Part shown: in pieces, positions 1 to 7,812 of the stretch
Position numbering within the stretch: position 1 is the stretch's first letter
Layout: each line of letters starts with the position of its first letter
DNA from: Pseudomonas xantholysinigenes
GTDB taxonomy: Bacteria > Pseudomonadota > Gammaproteobacteria > Pseudomonadales > Pseudomonadaceae
Length of the DNA stretch: 64,000 bases
Direction of reading: 5' to 3'
NCBI RefSeq assembly: GCF_014268885.2
Contig: NZ_CP077095.1
Location: 2,733,501 to 2,797,500, forward strand
Position numbers and translations under genes: made by a program
The notes under the pieces: model-generated
What the model saw: the letters and a program-made list of their open reading frames with translations, nothing else
Databases searched by the model: none
What the model was told of the DNA's origin: nothing

Positions 1-361
1 CGGCGCTGTCGGCGAACCAGTGGAAGGCCTGGGCGCACACCAGCACCTGCTGGCTGGCATCGGCCACCGGGATTTGCTGGGCGGTACCGTCGAGCACCGG
101 CACCTGCGCCAAGTGCTCGGTGAACTGCGCGCGCATCGCCGCCACCGGCTCGACGGCCGTCAACTGTGGCGCAAGGGCACTGAGCAGGCGGGTGAACTTG
201 CCGGTGCCGGCACCCAGGTCCAGCACCGCTGTGCCTGGGGCAATGCCCAAGGCATGGCGCAACCAGTCCTGCAAGGCGGCGGGATAGTCCGGCCGGCCTT
301 GCTCGTAGTTGCCCGAATAGCGGGAAAAACCGGTGCTGGCTGCTGCGTGTACATCCTTCAT
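1..361 (-). CDS. Class I SAM-dependent methyltransferase (N-terminal part)
   Basis: The start codon is at 361 and the gene runs off the left edge, so only about 120 residues are visible. Residues 46-54 read VLDLGAGTG, the glycine-rich SAM-binding motif I, and a later AQAFHWF stretch fits the Methyltransf_11/UbiE-like group. The methyl acceptor cannot be told from this part. The gene is divergent from the CrtZ-like gene at 435, with 73 bases between the two starts. Confidence 0.85.
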   Translation of the reverse strand, partial: MKDVHAAASTGFSRYSGNYEQGRPDYPAALQDWLRHALGIAPGTAVLDLGAGTGKFTRLLSALAPQLTAVEPVAAMRAQFTEHLAQVPVLDGTAQQIPVADASQQVLVCAQAFHWFADSA

Positions 362-434
362 GGAAAACCCCTCCGAATGGCCTGCTGGCAATGTTACCCT
401 TGCGCCTTTCGTTGCCAACCCCCCGGATCGTCTG

Positions 435-896
435 ATGTTGTTCAATCTCGCTGTGCTGTTCGGCACCCTGGTGGCCATGGAGGGCGTCGGCACGCTGGCC
501 CACAAGTACGTCATGCATGGCTGGGGCTGGTGGTTGCACCGTTCGCACCATGAGCCGCACCTGGGCATGCTGGAAACCAACGACCTGTACCTGCTGGCCC
601 TGGGCCTGATCGCTGCGCTGCTGGTCGCCCTGGGCAAGGCCGGGCATGCGCCGCTGCAGTGGGTCGGTGCTGGGGTGGCGGGGTATGGCGTGGCCTATGT
701 GCTGGCCCACGATGGTTTTTTCCACCGGCACTGGCCACGGGCGCCGAGGCCGGTCAATCGCTACCTCAAGCGCCTGCACCGGGCGCACCGCCTTCACCAT
801 GCGGTGAAGGGGCGCCAGGGTAGCGTGTCGTTCGGGTTCTTCTATGCGCCGCCGCTGCGCGTGCTGAAGCGGCAGTTGAAGCAGCGGCGCGGCTGA
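435..896 (+). CDS. CrtZ-like beta-carotene hydroxylase / fatty acid hydroxylase superfamily protein
   Basis: The 153-residue protein has the histidine pattern of the di-iron membrane hydroxylases: HKYVMHG (residues 23-29), HRSHH (35-39), HDGFFHRH (92-99) and HRAHRLHH (115-122). Hydrophobic segments lie between these boxes. CrtZ proteins hydroxylate carotenoid rings, but no other carotenoid gene is visible here, so the true substrate is open. The ATG at 435 gives a normal N-terminus; the open frame continues upstream to 333, but that part overlaps the divergent methyltransferase gene and looks non-coding. Confidence 0.75.
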   Translation: MLFNLAVLFGTLVAMEGVGTLAHKYVMHGWGWWLHRSHHEPHLGMLETNDLYLLALGLIAALLVALGKAGHAPLQWVGAGVAGYGVAYVLAHDGFFHRHWPRAPRPVNRYLKRLHRAHRLHHAVKGRQGSVSFGFFYAPPLRVLKRQLKQRRG

Positions 897-929
897 GGCG
901 TACGTTTACCGCGCCAGCTAGGCCGGCGT

Positions 930-1829
930 CTACGGTGCCGGTGGCAGCGGGGCGACCACTTCCGCGGCGCGCTGCCCGCGGCTCACCCACCACCCAAAGC
1001 CCGCCGCCGTGAAGAACATGATCAAGCTGTAGATTGCCGCCGGCACCGCCATGGTGGCGTTGTTCAACAGCGATGGGCTCAGCGCCAGGGCGATGGCCAG
1101 GGTGCCGTTGTGGATGCCGATTTCCATGCCGATGGCAATTGCCTGGCGCTTGGGAATGCGCAACAGCCGTGGCAGCCAGTAGCCCACGCCCAGGCTGAGC
1201 AGGTTGAACAGCAACGCTGCGCCGCCAACGATCGGCGCGTACTCGACCACCGTCTGCCAGTCCTTGGCCAGCGCCAGGACGATGGTAAAGGCCAGGAACA
1301 GCGCCGCCACCAGTTTCATGGGTTTCTCCATGCGCGCGGCGAAGCCCGCCGCCCAGTGCCGTATCAGCATGCCCAGAGCCACCGGCAACAGCACGATGGC
1401 GAACACCTGCATGACCTTGGCGAATTGCAGCGGGATGGCCTGGTCGGAGGCCATGAACCAGGCCAGCGACAGGTTCACCAGCAGCGGCATGGTGAGGATG
1501 GCGATCAGCGAGTTGACCGCGGTCAGGGTGATGTTCAGCGCCACATCGCCATGGGCCAGGTGGCTGAACAGGTTGGCGGTGGTGCCGCCCGGCGAGGCGG
1601 CCAGCAGCATCAGGCCCACCGCCAGCGCCGATTCCAGGCCGAAACCGTTGGCAATCAGGAAGCACACCAGCGGCAGCAGCAGGATCTGGCACGCCAGGCC
1701 GACTACCACCGGCTTGGGGTACTTCACTACCCGGGCGAAGTCGGCCAGGGTCAGCGACAGGCCCAGGCCAAGCATGATGATGCCTAGGGCCAGGGGCAGG
1801 ATGGCGGTCAGCAGGGGCGAGGCGGTCAT
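930..1829 (-). CDS. Bile acid:sodium symporter family (BASS) transporter
   Basis: This 299-residue protein is hydrophobic throughout, with about ten membrane segments. It carries BASS-type stretches such as PGGTTANLFSHLAHGDVALN near the middle and GIHNGTLAIALA near the C-terminus. In bacteria these sodium-coupled carriers move organic acids or related anions, and the substrate cannot be predicted here. It is divergent from the DyP peroxidase gene at 2002, with 172 bases between them. Confidence 0.88.
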   Translation of the reverse strand: MTASPLLTAILPLALGIIMLGLGLSLTLADFARVVKYPKPVVVGLACQILLLPLVCFLIANGFGLESALAVGLMLLAASPGGTTANLFSHLAHGDVALNITLTAVNSLIAILTMPLLVNLSLAWFMASDQAIPLQFAKVMQVFAIVLLPVALGMLIRHWAAGFAARMEKPMKLVAALFLAFTIVLALAKDWQTVVEYAPIVGGAALLFNLLSLGVGYWLPRLLRIPKRQAIAIGMEIGIHNGTLAIALALSPSLLNNATMAVPAAIYSLIMFFTAAGFGWWVSRGQRAAEVVAPLPPAP

Positions 1830-2001
1830 GGGCGGGTTCTCGGGCGAAGGATTTTTCGAGTGTAGGCGGCGCCTGAACGATAGCTAATTGCAATGCGCCA
1901 GCTTTAGTAACCGTTTATTACCAAGGCTGTGCGCCCGCGTCGCGTTGCGGTCAGGCGCCTGGCGCAGTAGCATTCGCGCTTTTGCCGAGGATTCGCCCGT
2001 C

Positions 2002-2880
2002 ATGCCGTTCCAGCAAGGTCTGCTTGCCACCCCGGTGCCGGCCCATGCCCGCCACCTGTTTTTTGCCCTGGATTCGCACGAGGCGCTGCCAGGGGTACTC
2101 GACCAGTTGATCACCCAGGTCGACGGCCAGAATCTGATCCTCGCTATCGGTGCCCCGCTGGTGAAAGCCTTGGGCCGTGAAGTGCCGGGGCTGCGCAGCT
2201 TCCCGCAATTGGACGCGGTGGTGGAAAACCCGGCGACCCAGCACGCCCTGTGGCTGTGGCTGCGCGGTGACGAGCGTGGCGAGCTGTTCCTGCGCGCCGA
2301 AGCCTTGTGCCAGTTGCTGGCCCCGGCGTTGCGCTTGGTCGACAGCGTCGACGGCTTCCTGCACCGCGGCGGCCATGACCTGACCGGTTACGAAGACGGC
2401 ACCGAGAATCCGGTGGACGAAGACGCCGTGGCCGCCGCCATCGTGCCTGGCGATGTGCCGGGCCTGGCCGGCTCCAGCTTCGCCGCCTTCCAGCTGTGGA
2501 AGCATGACCTGAACTACTTCAAGTCGCTGCCCCAGGCCGAGCAGGACAACATCATCGGTCGCCGCCTGAGCGACAACGAAGAGCTCGCTGACGCGCCGGC
2601 ATCGGCCCACGTCAAGCGCACCGCCCAGGAGAGCTTCGAGCCCGAGGCGTTCGTGGTACGCCGTTCGCTGGCCTGGGCCGACGAGCGCGGCGCGGGCCTG
2701 GCGTTCGTTGCCCTGGGCTTCTCGCTGGACGCCTTCGAAGTGCAGCTGCGGCGCATGAGCGGGCTGGAAGATGGTGTGATCGATGGCTTGTACCGCTTCA
2801 GCCGGCCGTTGAACGGTGGCTACTACTGGTGCCCGCCACTGACTGCCGACGGCGCCGACCTGAGCTTGCTGCTGGGCTGA
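2002..2880 (+). CDS. DyP-type heme peroxidase (YfeX-like)
   Basis: This 292-residue protein is a cytoplasmic dye-decolorizing peroxidase. The family signature is visible as GYEDGTENP at residues 129-137, including the catalytic Asp. A likely proximal heme His is in SAHVKRTA near residue 203, and an Arg pair at 220-221 fits the distal Arg. There is no signal peptide. The ATG at 2002 was chosen because the upstream open frame (from 1888) has no family similarity. A second DyP gene lies at 19300, so the strain has two class-B-like copies in one region. Confidence 0.9.
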   Translation: MPFQQGLLATPVPAHARHLFFALDSHEALPGVLDQLITQVDGQNLILAIGAPLVKALGREVPGLRSFPQLDAVVENPATQHALWLWLRGDERGELFLRAEALCQLLAPALRLVDSVDGFLHRGGHDLTGYEDGTENPVDEDAVAAAIVPGDVPGLAGSSFAAFQLWKHDLNYFKSLPQAEQDNIIGRRLSDNEELADAPASAHVKRTAQESFEPEAFVVRRSLAWADERGAGLAFVALGFSLDAFEVQLRRMSGLEDGVIDGLYRFSRPLNGGYYWCPPLTADGADLSLLLG

Positions 2881-2946
2881 ATGCCTGGCTCGCCAGCAAG
2901 GCTGGCGTCTACAGGAGGGCGCATGGCTCGAGGCCTGCGCGCCCCC

Positions 2947-3060
2947 TGTGGGAGCAACTGCCTTGCTCAACTGCTAAAGCTAGCGCGATCCCTGTGGGAG
3001 CGGGCTTGCCCGCGAACACCGGCGCAGCCGGTACCAAGCACCGCCTTGTTTGGTTCGCAG
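2947..3060. repeat. REP-type intergenic repeat, left copy beside the porin gene
   Basis: It begins with TGTGGGAGCAACTG and contains the REP stem GGGAGCGGGCTTGCCCGC followed by a CACCGGCGCAGCCGGT hairpin. Its first part, around TTGCTCAACTGCTAAAGC, matches the repeat at 4543-4688 in the same orientation. It lies between the DyP stop and the 3' end of the outer-membrane barrel gene. Confidence 0.8.
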
Positions 3061-3064
3061 CGGT

Positions 3065-4378
3065 CTAGAACGGCACCGCCACCGTCAGCTGGCTGTACAC
3101 GTTAGTGCCGCTACCCACCTGGTTGCCGCCATTGCTCTGATCCTTGCGCGGCTTGAACAACCCCAGCAGCGGGGTGACGATCAGGTGCGGGGTCACCGCC
3201 CATTCCACGTACAGGTCCAGCTCCTGGGCATCCAGGTTCAGGTTGTCGCGGCTGCGCACGGTATCGAAGTCGAAGTACAGCGCGCCAACGGTGACATCCT
3301 CCCGCGGCGTGGCCTTGAGGCCGACATGGTGGATGCCGCTGTTGGTGTTGAAGGGGCCGGCGTAGTTGCCGGCCACCTCGCCCTGGATCCAGGTGCCGTA
3401 GCCGCTGGACAACCCGGTGAACAGCAAGTCCCAGCCCGCTGAGTAGCGCGTGTAGCGGTAGCTCAGTTGCGGCGCCCAGGGCGCTTCGGCGAAGGTATAG
3501 CCAGCCTCGGCGTACCAGGCGGTCTCGCTGCCGCCGCGTTTGTCCTGCCAGGCGTATTCGAAGGCGAAACGGGTGTTCTCCAGCCCGGCGCTGCCTTCGC
3601 CGCGCAGGCTGTAGACGTCCATGCCTTCGCGGGCCTTCTGGAATTCACTGGCCCACTGGTCGGCGACATCGATACCGTGAATATAGGTCAGCCCCAAGGT
3701 GCCCAGATCGTGGGTGTAGTCCAGGGTGCCGGCGGCCAGCTCGGTCTCGGCCTGGGCACGGTTGTCGGACTTGAGCCACAGCACGCTGCCGTGCAGCCCC
3801 TCCTTGCCGCCCAGGCGTAGTACCGCGGTGCGGTCGAAGGCATGGCGAGCCCCCAGATAGAACCCCCCGCCACGGTTGAGCTGGCCATCGGCCGGGCCCT
3901 TGCCGAGGTTGGGGCCGTCATCGTTGATCAAAAAGCCACTCCCTAGCTGGATCACCTGGCGGCCGCCGGAAATATCCACGCCGTCCTGGCCCAGCAGCGG
4001 GAACAGTGCGCCAGAGCGCCAGCCCAGGTAGGCGTCCTCGATCTTGGTGGTGCGTTCGGAGCCGTCCTGGTTGCCGCCGGCATCGCCATCGCCCCAGGCA
4101 CCGGAGCTGACCCACTGCAGCGAGCCATATAGCGTGCCGTTGCCGCCCAGGCCCTGGTCGCCGCTCAGCCCGTACTTGATGAAACCTTCGCGCCAGGTCG
4201 AGCCACCGGGCCTGCCATCGTAGTTGTGACGGCTGTTGAACATGCCCCATACGGCGAGCAGGTCGGCATTCAGATGGGTGTCGTCGTCGGCGTACAGTTC
4301 ATGGGCCGAGCTGGCCGGGCCATGGACCAGCAAGGCCAGGGCGGTGGCCAGAGCGGTGCGACGTGGAGTCAGACGCAT
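3065..4378 (-). CDS. Outer-membrane beta-barrel, alginate-export-like porin
   Basis: This 437-residue protein begins with a signal peptide ending near PASSAHELYA. The rest alternates polar and hydrophobic residues in the style of a large beta-barrel and ends in the aromatic TVAVPF typical of outer-membrane proteins. GRQVIQLGSGFLINDDG and the overall length fit the Alginate_exp family, whose members often act as substrate porins outside alginate operons. It is on the same strand as, and downstream of, the SDR genes, so it may supply the outer-membrane uptake step for the catabolic island. A 322-base gap with a REP repeat separates it from them, so it may have its own promoter. Confidence 0.75.
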   Translation of the reverse strand: MRLTPRRTALATALALLVHGPASSAHELYADDDTHLNADLLAVWGMFNSRHNYDGRPGGSTWREGFIKYGLSGDQGLGGNGTLYGSLQWVSSGAWGDGDAGGNQDGSERTTKIEDAYLGWRSGALFPLLGQDGVDISGGRQVIQLGSGFLINDDGPNLGKGPADGQLNRGGGFYLGARHAFDRTAVLRLGGKEGLHGSVLWLKSDNRAQAETELAAGTLDYTHDLGTLGLTYIHGIDVADQWASEFQKAREGMDVYSLRGEGSAGLENTRFAFEYAWQDKRGGSETAWYAEAGYTFAEAPWAPQLSYRYTRYSAGWDLLFTGLSSGYGTWIQGEVAGNYAGPFNTNSGIHHVGLKATPREDVTVGALYFDFDTVRSRDNLNLDAQELDLYVEWAVTPHLIVTPLLGLFKPRKDQSNGGNQVGSGTNVYSQLTVAVPF

Positions 4379-4542
4379 GGATCGATCCTCGTTTGTTGTG
4401 TGCGGTCTTGGTTGCCGCGTTGTTGTGGAGGCAGGTTGCGCGGGTATTAGCGCCTGGAAGCTGGGCGGCGGTCTTGCTTGTGGCTGCCAGGTGGCTTGGC
4501 TGTCGCCGCCAGGATTGCGCTATGCAGAGTGCGCAGTCCCCT

Positions 4543-4688
4543 TGTGGGAGCCACTGTCTTGCTCAACTGCTAAAGCCAGCGCGGTCGCTGTGGGAGCGGC
4601 TTCAGCCGCGAACACCGGCACAGCCGGTGCCAGGCACCGCGTCGCTTGCTTCGCGGTGGTGCGGCGGTCCGACAAGCCCGCTCTCACA
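4543..4688. repeat. REP-type intergenic repeat, right copy beside the porin gene
   Basis: This copy lies in the 322-base gap between the porin start and the end of the second SDR gene. It shares the module TTGCTCAACTGCTAAAGC and the following GTGGGAGCGGCTTCAGCCGC stem and CACCGGCACAGCCGGTG hairpin with the repeat at 2947-3060, in direct orientation. The remaining 160 bases of the gap, next to the porin start, hold no gene that I can support. Confidence 0.8.
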
Positions 4689-4700
4689 GAGTCATGTCGC

Positions 4701-5474
4701 TTACAGGGCTTGGCTGGCCAAGGTCTCCGGCAGGGTCGCGCCACCGTCGACCACCAGCGTCTGGCCGGTGACATAGGCCGCCGCATCGGACGCCAGGAAC
4801 AACATCGCCGCGGCGATATCGGCAGGCTCGCCCAATCGCCCGAGCGGCACCCCGGCGCCGATCCTCGCGTTCAACGTTGCATCACCCAGGTTGTCCATGG
4901 CCGGGGTGCGGATCATCCCCGGTTCCACACCGTTGACCCGCACCTTCAGCGGCGCCAGTTCCAGCGCGGCATTGCGGATGAAACCGTTGACCCCGGCCTT
5001 GGACGCGGCGTAGTGGCAGAGGCCGGGATAGGCCACCCGTGGTCCGGTCACTGACGAGGTGACCAGCACGCAGCCACCACCCTGGCGGGCGAACAGCGGC
5101 AAGGCGCCCTGGGTGAGCCAGAACAGCGCCTCCAGGTTCACCGCCAGGGTGCGTCGCAGCTGTGCCGGAGCGAGTTCGGCGAACGGTGTGAGCGGAAAAT
5201 ACGCGGCGTTGTGCACCAGCACATCGAGGCAGTCCAGGCTCGCCAGCAGGTCGGCGATGGCCCCAGGGTCGGCCAGGTCCAGGGCATGGGCCTGCACCTC
5301 ATGGCCCAACGCCGAATGCCGCTGCGCCAGCTTCTGCAGTGCTTGCTCATCGAGGTCCACGGCCAGCACTCGGGCGCCGCCACGGGCGAACCCCTCGACG
5401 ATGGCCTGGCCAATGCCACCGGCCGCGCCAGTGACCAGTACCCGGTTGCCGACATAGTCGTAGCGGGCATTCAT
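4701..5474 (-). CDS. Short-chain dehydrogenase/reductase (SDR), second of two
   Basis: This 257-residue classical SDR has the cofactor motif TGAAGGIG near residue 15, an NAA-type motif (HNAAY) near 90, and the catalytic YAASK with a preceding Ser (TSSVTG). The C-terminus VTGQTLVVDGGATLP is typical of the family. It probably oxidises an alcohol or ring-diol intermediate with NAD(P), but the substrate is unknown. Its start overlaps the previous gene's stop by four bases (ATGA), so the two SDRs are translationally coupled in the left arm of the catabolic island. Confidence 0.88.
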   Translation of the reverse strand: MNARYDYVGNRVLVTGAAGGIGQAIVEGFARGGARVLAVDLDEQALQKLAQRHSALGHEVQAHALDLADPGAIADLLASLDCLDVLVHNAAYFPLTPFAELAPAQLRRTLAVNLEALFWLTQGALPLFARQGGGCVLVTSSVTGPRVAYPGLCHYAASKAGVNGFIRNAALELAPLKVRVNGVEPGMIRTPAMDNLGDATLNARIGAGVPLGRLGEPADIAAAMLFLASDAAAYVTGQTLVVDGGATLPETLASQAL

Positions 5475-6262
5475 GGCTGTGACGCCAGGCGGGTGTAGGC
5501 CAGGGTCGGCACATCGACCACGGTGGCGCCGCCATCGGCGGTGATCACCGCGCCGGTGACGATGCTGGCGTCATTGCCGACCAGGAACTGGCACACCGCG
5601 GCGATCTCGTCGCTGCTGGCGGCGCGGCGCAACGGCACATCGGCGCTGACCCGCTGGTAGGCCGCCTCCAGGTCTTCCTGATAGTGGCTCATCAGCGCCT
5701 GCATCTCCTGGTCCGCCATGGGCGTGCGCACCCAGCCCGGGCAGACGCAATTGACCCGCACCCCGTCCGGGCCATAGTCACGAGCCAGGGAGCGGGTCAG
5801 GCCGACCAGGGCGTGCTTGGCGGTGGTGTAGCCGCACACCTCGGGGCCGGCTGCCAGCGAAGCGATGGAGCCCAGCAACACCAGGCTGCCACGGCGTTCG
5901 CGCAATAGCGGCAGGCAGGCGCGGGCGGTGTGGAACGCACTGTCGAGGTTGCTGCGCAGCGCTTCGCGCCAGGCCGCGTCATCGATATCGCCGGCGCGGC
6001 CAAGGCCATGGCCACCGGCGCAAGCGATCACCGCGTCGAGTCCGCCGAAGCGTTCGCGTACCTGGGCGATGAAGCCTGGCCAGGTGGCGCTGTCCGCCGC
6101 GTCGCCAGCCAGTACCAGGCCGTCCGTGGCCAGCGCCACCTGCTCCAGTGCTGCCTGGCGCCGGCCGACCAGCGTCACCTGCCAACCCTGGCTGGCCAGG
6201 CGCCGGGCGCACGCCGCGCCGATGCCGCTACCAGCGCCGGTGATCAGTACGCTGCGGCTCAC
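5471..6262 (-). CDS. Short-chain dehydrogenase/reductase (SDR), first of two
   Basis: I place the start at the GTG at 6262, which gives a 263-residue SDR opening MSRSVLITGAGSGIG and overlaps the MoaF-like stop by four bases. The catalytic YTTAK follows a conserved Ser in LLGSIAS, and CACGG stands in for the usual NNAG. The C-terminal half has the PGWVRTPM motif seen in many SDRs. It is a different subfamily from its neighbour at 4701, so the pathway probably has two separate dehydrogenation or reduction steps. Confidence 0.85.
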   Translation of the reverse strand: MSRSVLITGAGSGIGAACARRLASQGWQVTLVGRRQAALEQVALATDGLVLAGDAADSATWPGFIAQVRERFGGLDAVIACAGGHGLGRAGDIDDAAWREALRSNLDSAFHTARACLPLLRERRGSLVLLGSIASLAAGPEVCGYTTAKHALVGLTRSLARDYGPDGVRVNCVCPGWVRTPMADQEMQALMSHYQEDLEAAYQRVSADVPLRRAASSDEIAAVCQFLVGNDASIVTGAVITADGGATVVDVPTLAYTRLASQP

Positions 6263-7077
6263 AGCGGGTACTCCGTGCGGTTGACCACCCGGCAATAGGA
6301 CGACACCGGGAAGTTGGCCAGGGCATCGAAGCCACCGCCCTGGTAGCCGAAGATCTTGCCGTCGCTGCGGTGCTCGGCCAGGTCGATCATTACCAGGCCC
6401 AGGGTCGGGACGATCTTCTCGCACCAGACGAACAGGTAAAGTTGCTCGGCGATCTTGTAGTAGTAGGCCCGGTCGGTGTCGCACAGGCCCTGCTCGACGC
6501 CTTTGAGGCACTGCCAGCTGTAATGGTTGGCGTTGAGGTAGAGGTGCTCGTATTCCTCGGTGGGGCTGTAGCGATAGTGGTTGCGCAGGCCCACCAGCTC
6601 AGTGGTCGGCGCATGCGGGCAGGCGCCGGGCTGCCAGGGCAGGTCGAGGCCACCGTGCAGGAAGGTCGCCTCGACCCCGGTCAGTGGCTCGCCGGCCAGG
6701 GCCAGTTGGTATAGCCCGCGCTGCGTGCGGGCCTGGTCGGGCAAGCGGCCGAGCACGGCGGTAAAGGACTGGGTGTGGGTGTCGAGCACCAGTGACACCG
6801 ACCAGGCCTGGTTACCCTCATGCTTGATGAAGTCGACCAGGTAGATGCCCGGCCGCACGGAGGTGGCGCGATAAGCGGCGCTGCCGCTGCTATGGCCATC
6901 GGTGGCTTGCCAGTGCAGGCGTTCGCTTTCGAAGCAGTGCTCGATCACCCAGCCGTTGGCGAAGTGCAGGGTGAGGCTGCGCCCGGACAGGTCGGCCAGT
7001 TGCGGCAGGATGAAGGCATCCGGGGCGAAGCCTTCGGCGAGGGCGCCCACGGTGATCCAGTCGGCGTGCTTGGTCAT
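6259..7077 (-). CDS. MoaF-like (lipocalin-type) protein
   Basis: The ATG at 7077, with AGGAG about nine bases before it, gives 272 residues. The sequence resembles the MoaF family, which was described in the monoamine (tyramine) regulon of enteric bacteria and consists of two lipocalin-like halves. Here each half has a similar pattern: a strand-rich start followed by RPGIYLVDFI in the first half and VMIDLAEHRSDGKIFGYQG in the second. The family's biochemical role is not established, and the old name implying Mo-cofactor synthesis is probably misleading. Its place among ALDH, SDR and monooxygenase genes supports a role in aromatic or amine catabolism. Confidence 0.72.
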   Translation of the reverse strand: MTKHADWITVGALAEGFAPDAFILPQLADLSGRSLTLHFANGWVIEHCFESERLHWQATDGHSSGSAAYRATSVRPGIYLVDFIKHEGNQAWSVSLVLDTHTQSFTAVLGRLPDQARTQRGLYQLALAGEPLTGVEATFLHGGLDLPWQPGACPHAPTTELVGLRNHYRYSPTEEYEHLYLNANHYSWQCLKGVEQGLCDTDRAYYYKIAEQLYLFVWCEKIVPTLGLVMIDLAEHRSDGKIFGYQGGGFDALANFPVSSYCRVVNRTEYPL

Positions 7078-7153
7078 GGCGGTGACTCCTGTAGTTGAGA
7101 GGCCCACAGGGTGCAGTGCGGCGCAGGCCGGCGGTATCAACCGGAAGGTTGAG

Positions 7154-7810
7154 TCACAGGTACAGCAGCGTCACCAGCTCGGTGCGGTTGCGCACGCCCA
7201 GTTTGCGGAACAGGTTGATCAGGTGGGTCTTGACGGTCGGCAGGCCCAGTTCCAGCGCGCGGGCGATCAGCTTGTTGCTGCAACCTTGGCGTAGCAGTTC
7301 GGCGATCTGTTGTTCTCTGGGCGTCAGTTCAGGCATGGGTTGCCTGGCCGGTGGTTGGCTAGACAGTGCCAGTTGCATCAGGCCATGCAGCGGCAGTAGC
7401 CGTTCGAGTTCGTCGGCCTGGAACGCGCCGAGCCCCGCGCAGCGCAACAGCGACACGCCCGCCACGGGGCGTGCATCGACTTGGGCGATGATCTCCACCA
7501 CATCCACTACCTGGTGCTGGGCCAGAAAGCTTCGGTAGGTCTGCCCCTGAACCTCGGGCAGGCAGGCCAGGCCCTGGCCCAGCGACACCACCGGCCTGCC
7601 GATGGCCATGCAGCGGCTCGGCTGCAGCGGGTCGTAGGCCCGGTAGTGCGCCAGGTAACGCGCGTGCATGGGCGCCTGCAGGTCCTGCAACAGGAAGTCG
7701 CAGGCCTGCTGCTCGGCGTCGATGCGATAAAAGGCCGCCAGCGACGCCGGCACCTGCTGGCTGAACGCCTGCAGGCAATAGCGGCCAAGGTCCTGCGCGC
7801 TGCCGGCCAT
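7154..7810 (-). CDS. LuxR-family transcriptional regulator
   Basis: This 218-residue regulator has a C-terminal LuxR/GerE helix-turn-helix (about residues 155-215: LTPREQQIAELLRQG ... VKTHLINLFRKLGVRNR). The N-terminal 140 residues have no domain I can name and no response-regulator phosphorylation motif. Its start lies two bases after the ALDH stop, so it is co-transcribed with the enzyme and probably controls the island. A longer open frame reaches upstream to 8008 inside the ALDH gene, but the ATG at 7810 fits the gene packing. Confidence 0.85.
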   Translation of the reverse strand: MAGSAQDLGRYCLQAFSQQVPASLAAFYRIDAEQQACDFLLQDLQAPMHARYLAHYRAYDPLQPSRCMAIGRPVVSLGQGLACLPEVQGQTYRSFLAQHQVVDVVEIIAQVDARPVAGVSLLRCAGLGAFQADELERLLPLHGLMQLALSSQPPARQPMPELTPREQQIAELLRQGCSNKLIARALELGLPTVKTHLINLFRKLGVRNRTELVTLLYL

Positions 7811-7812
7811 GG

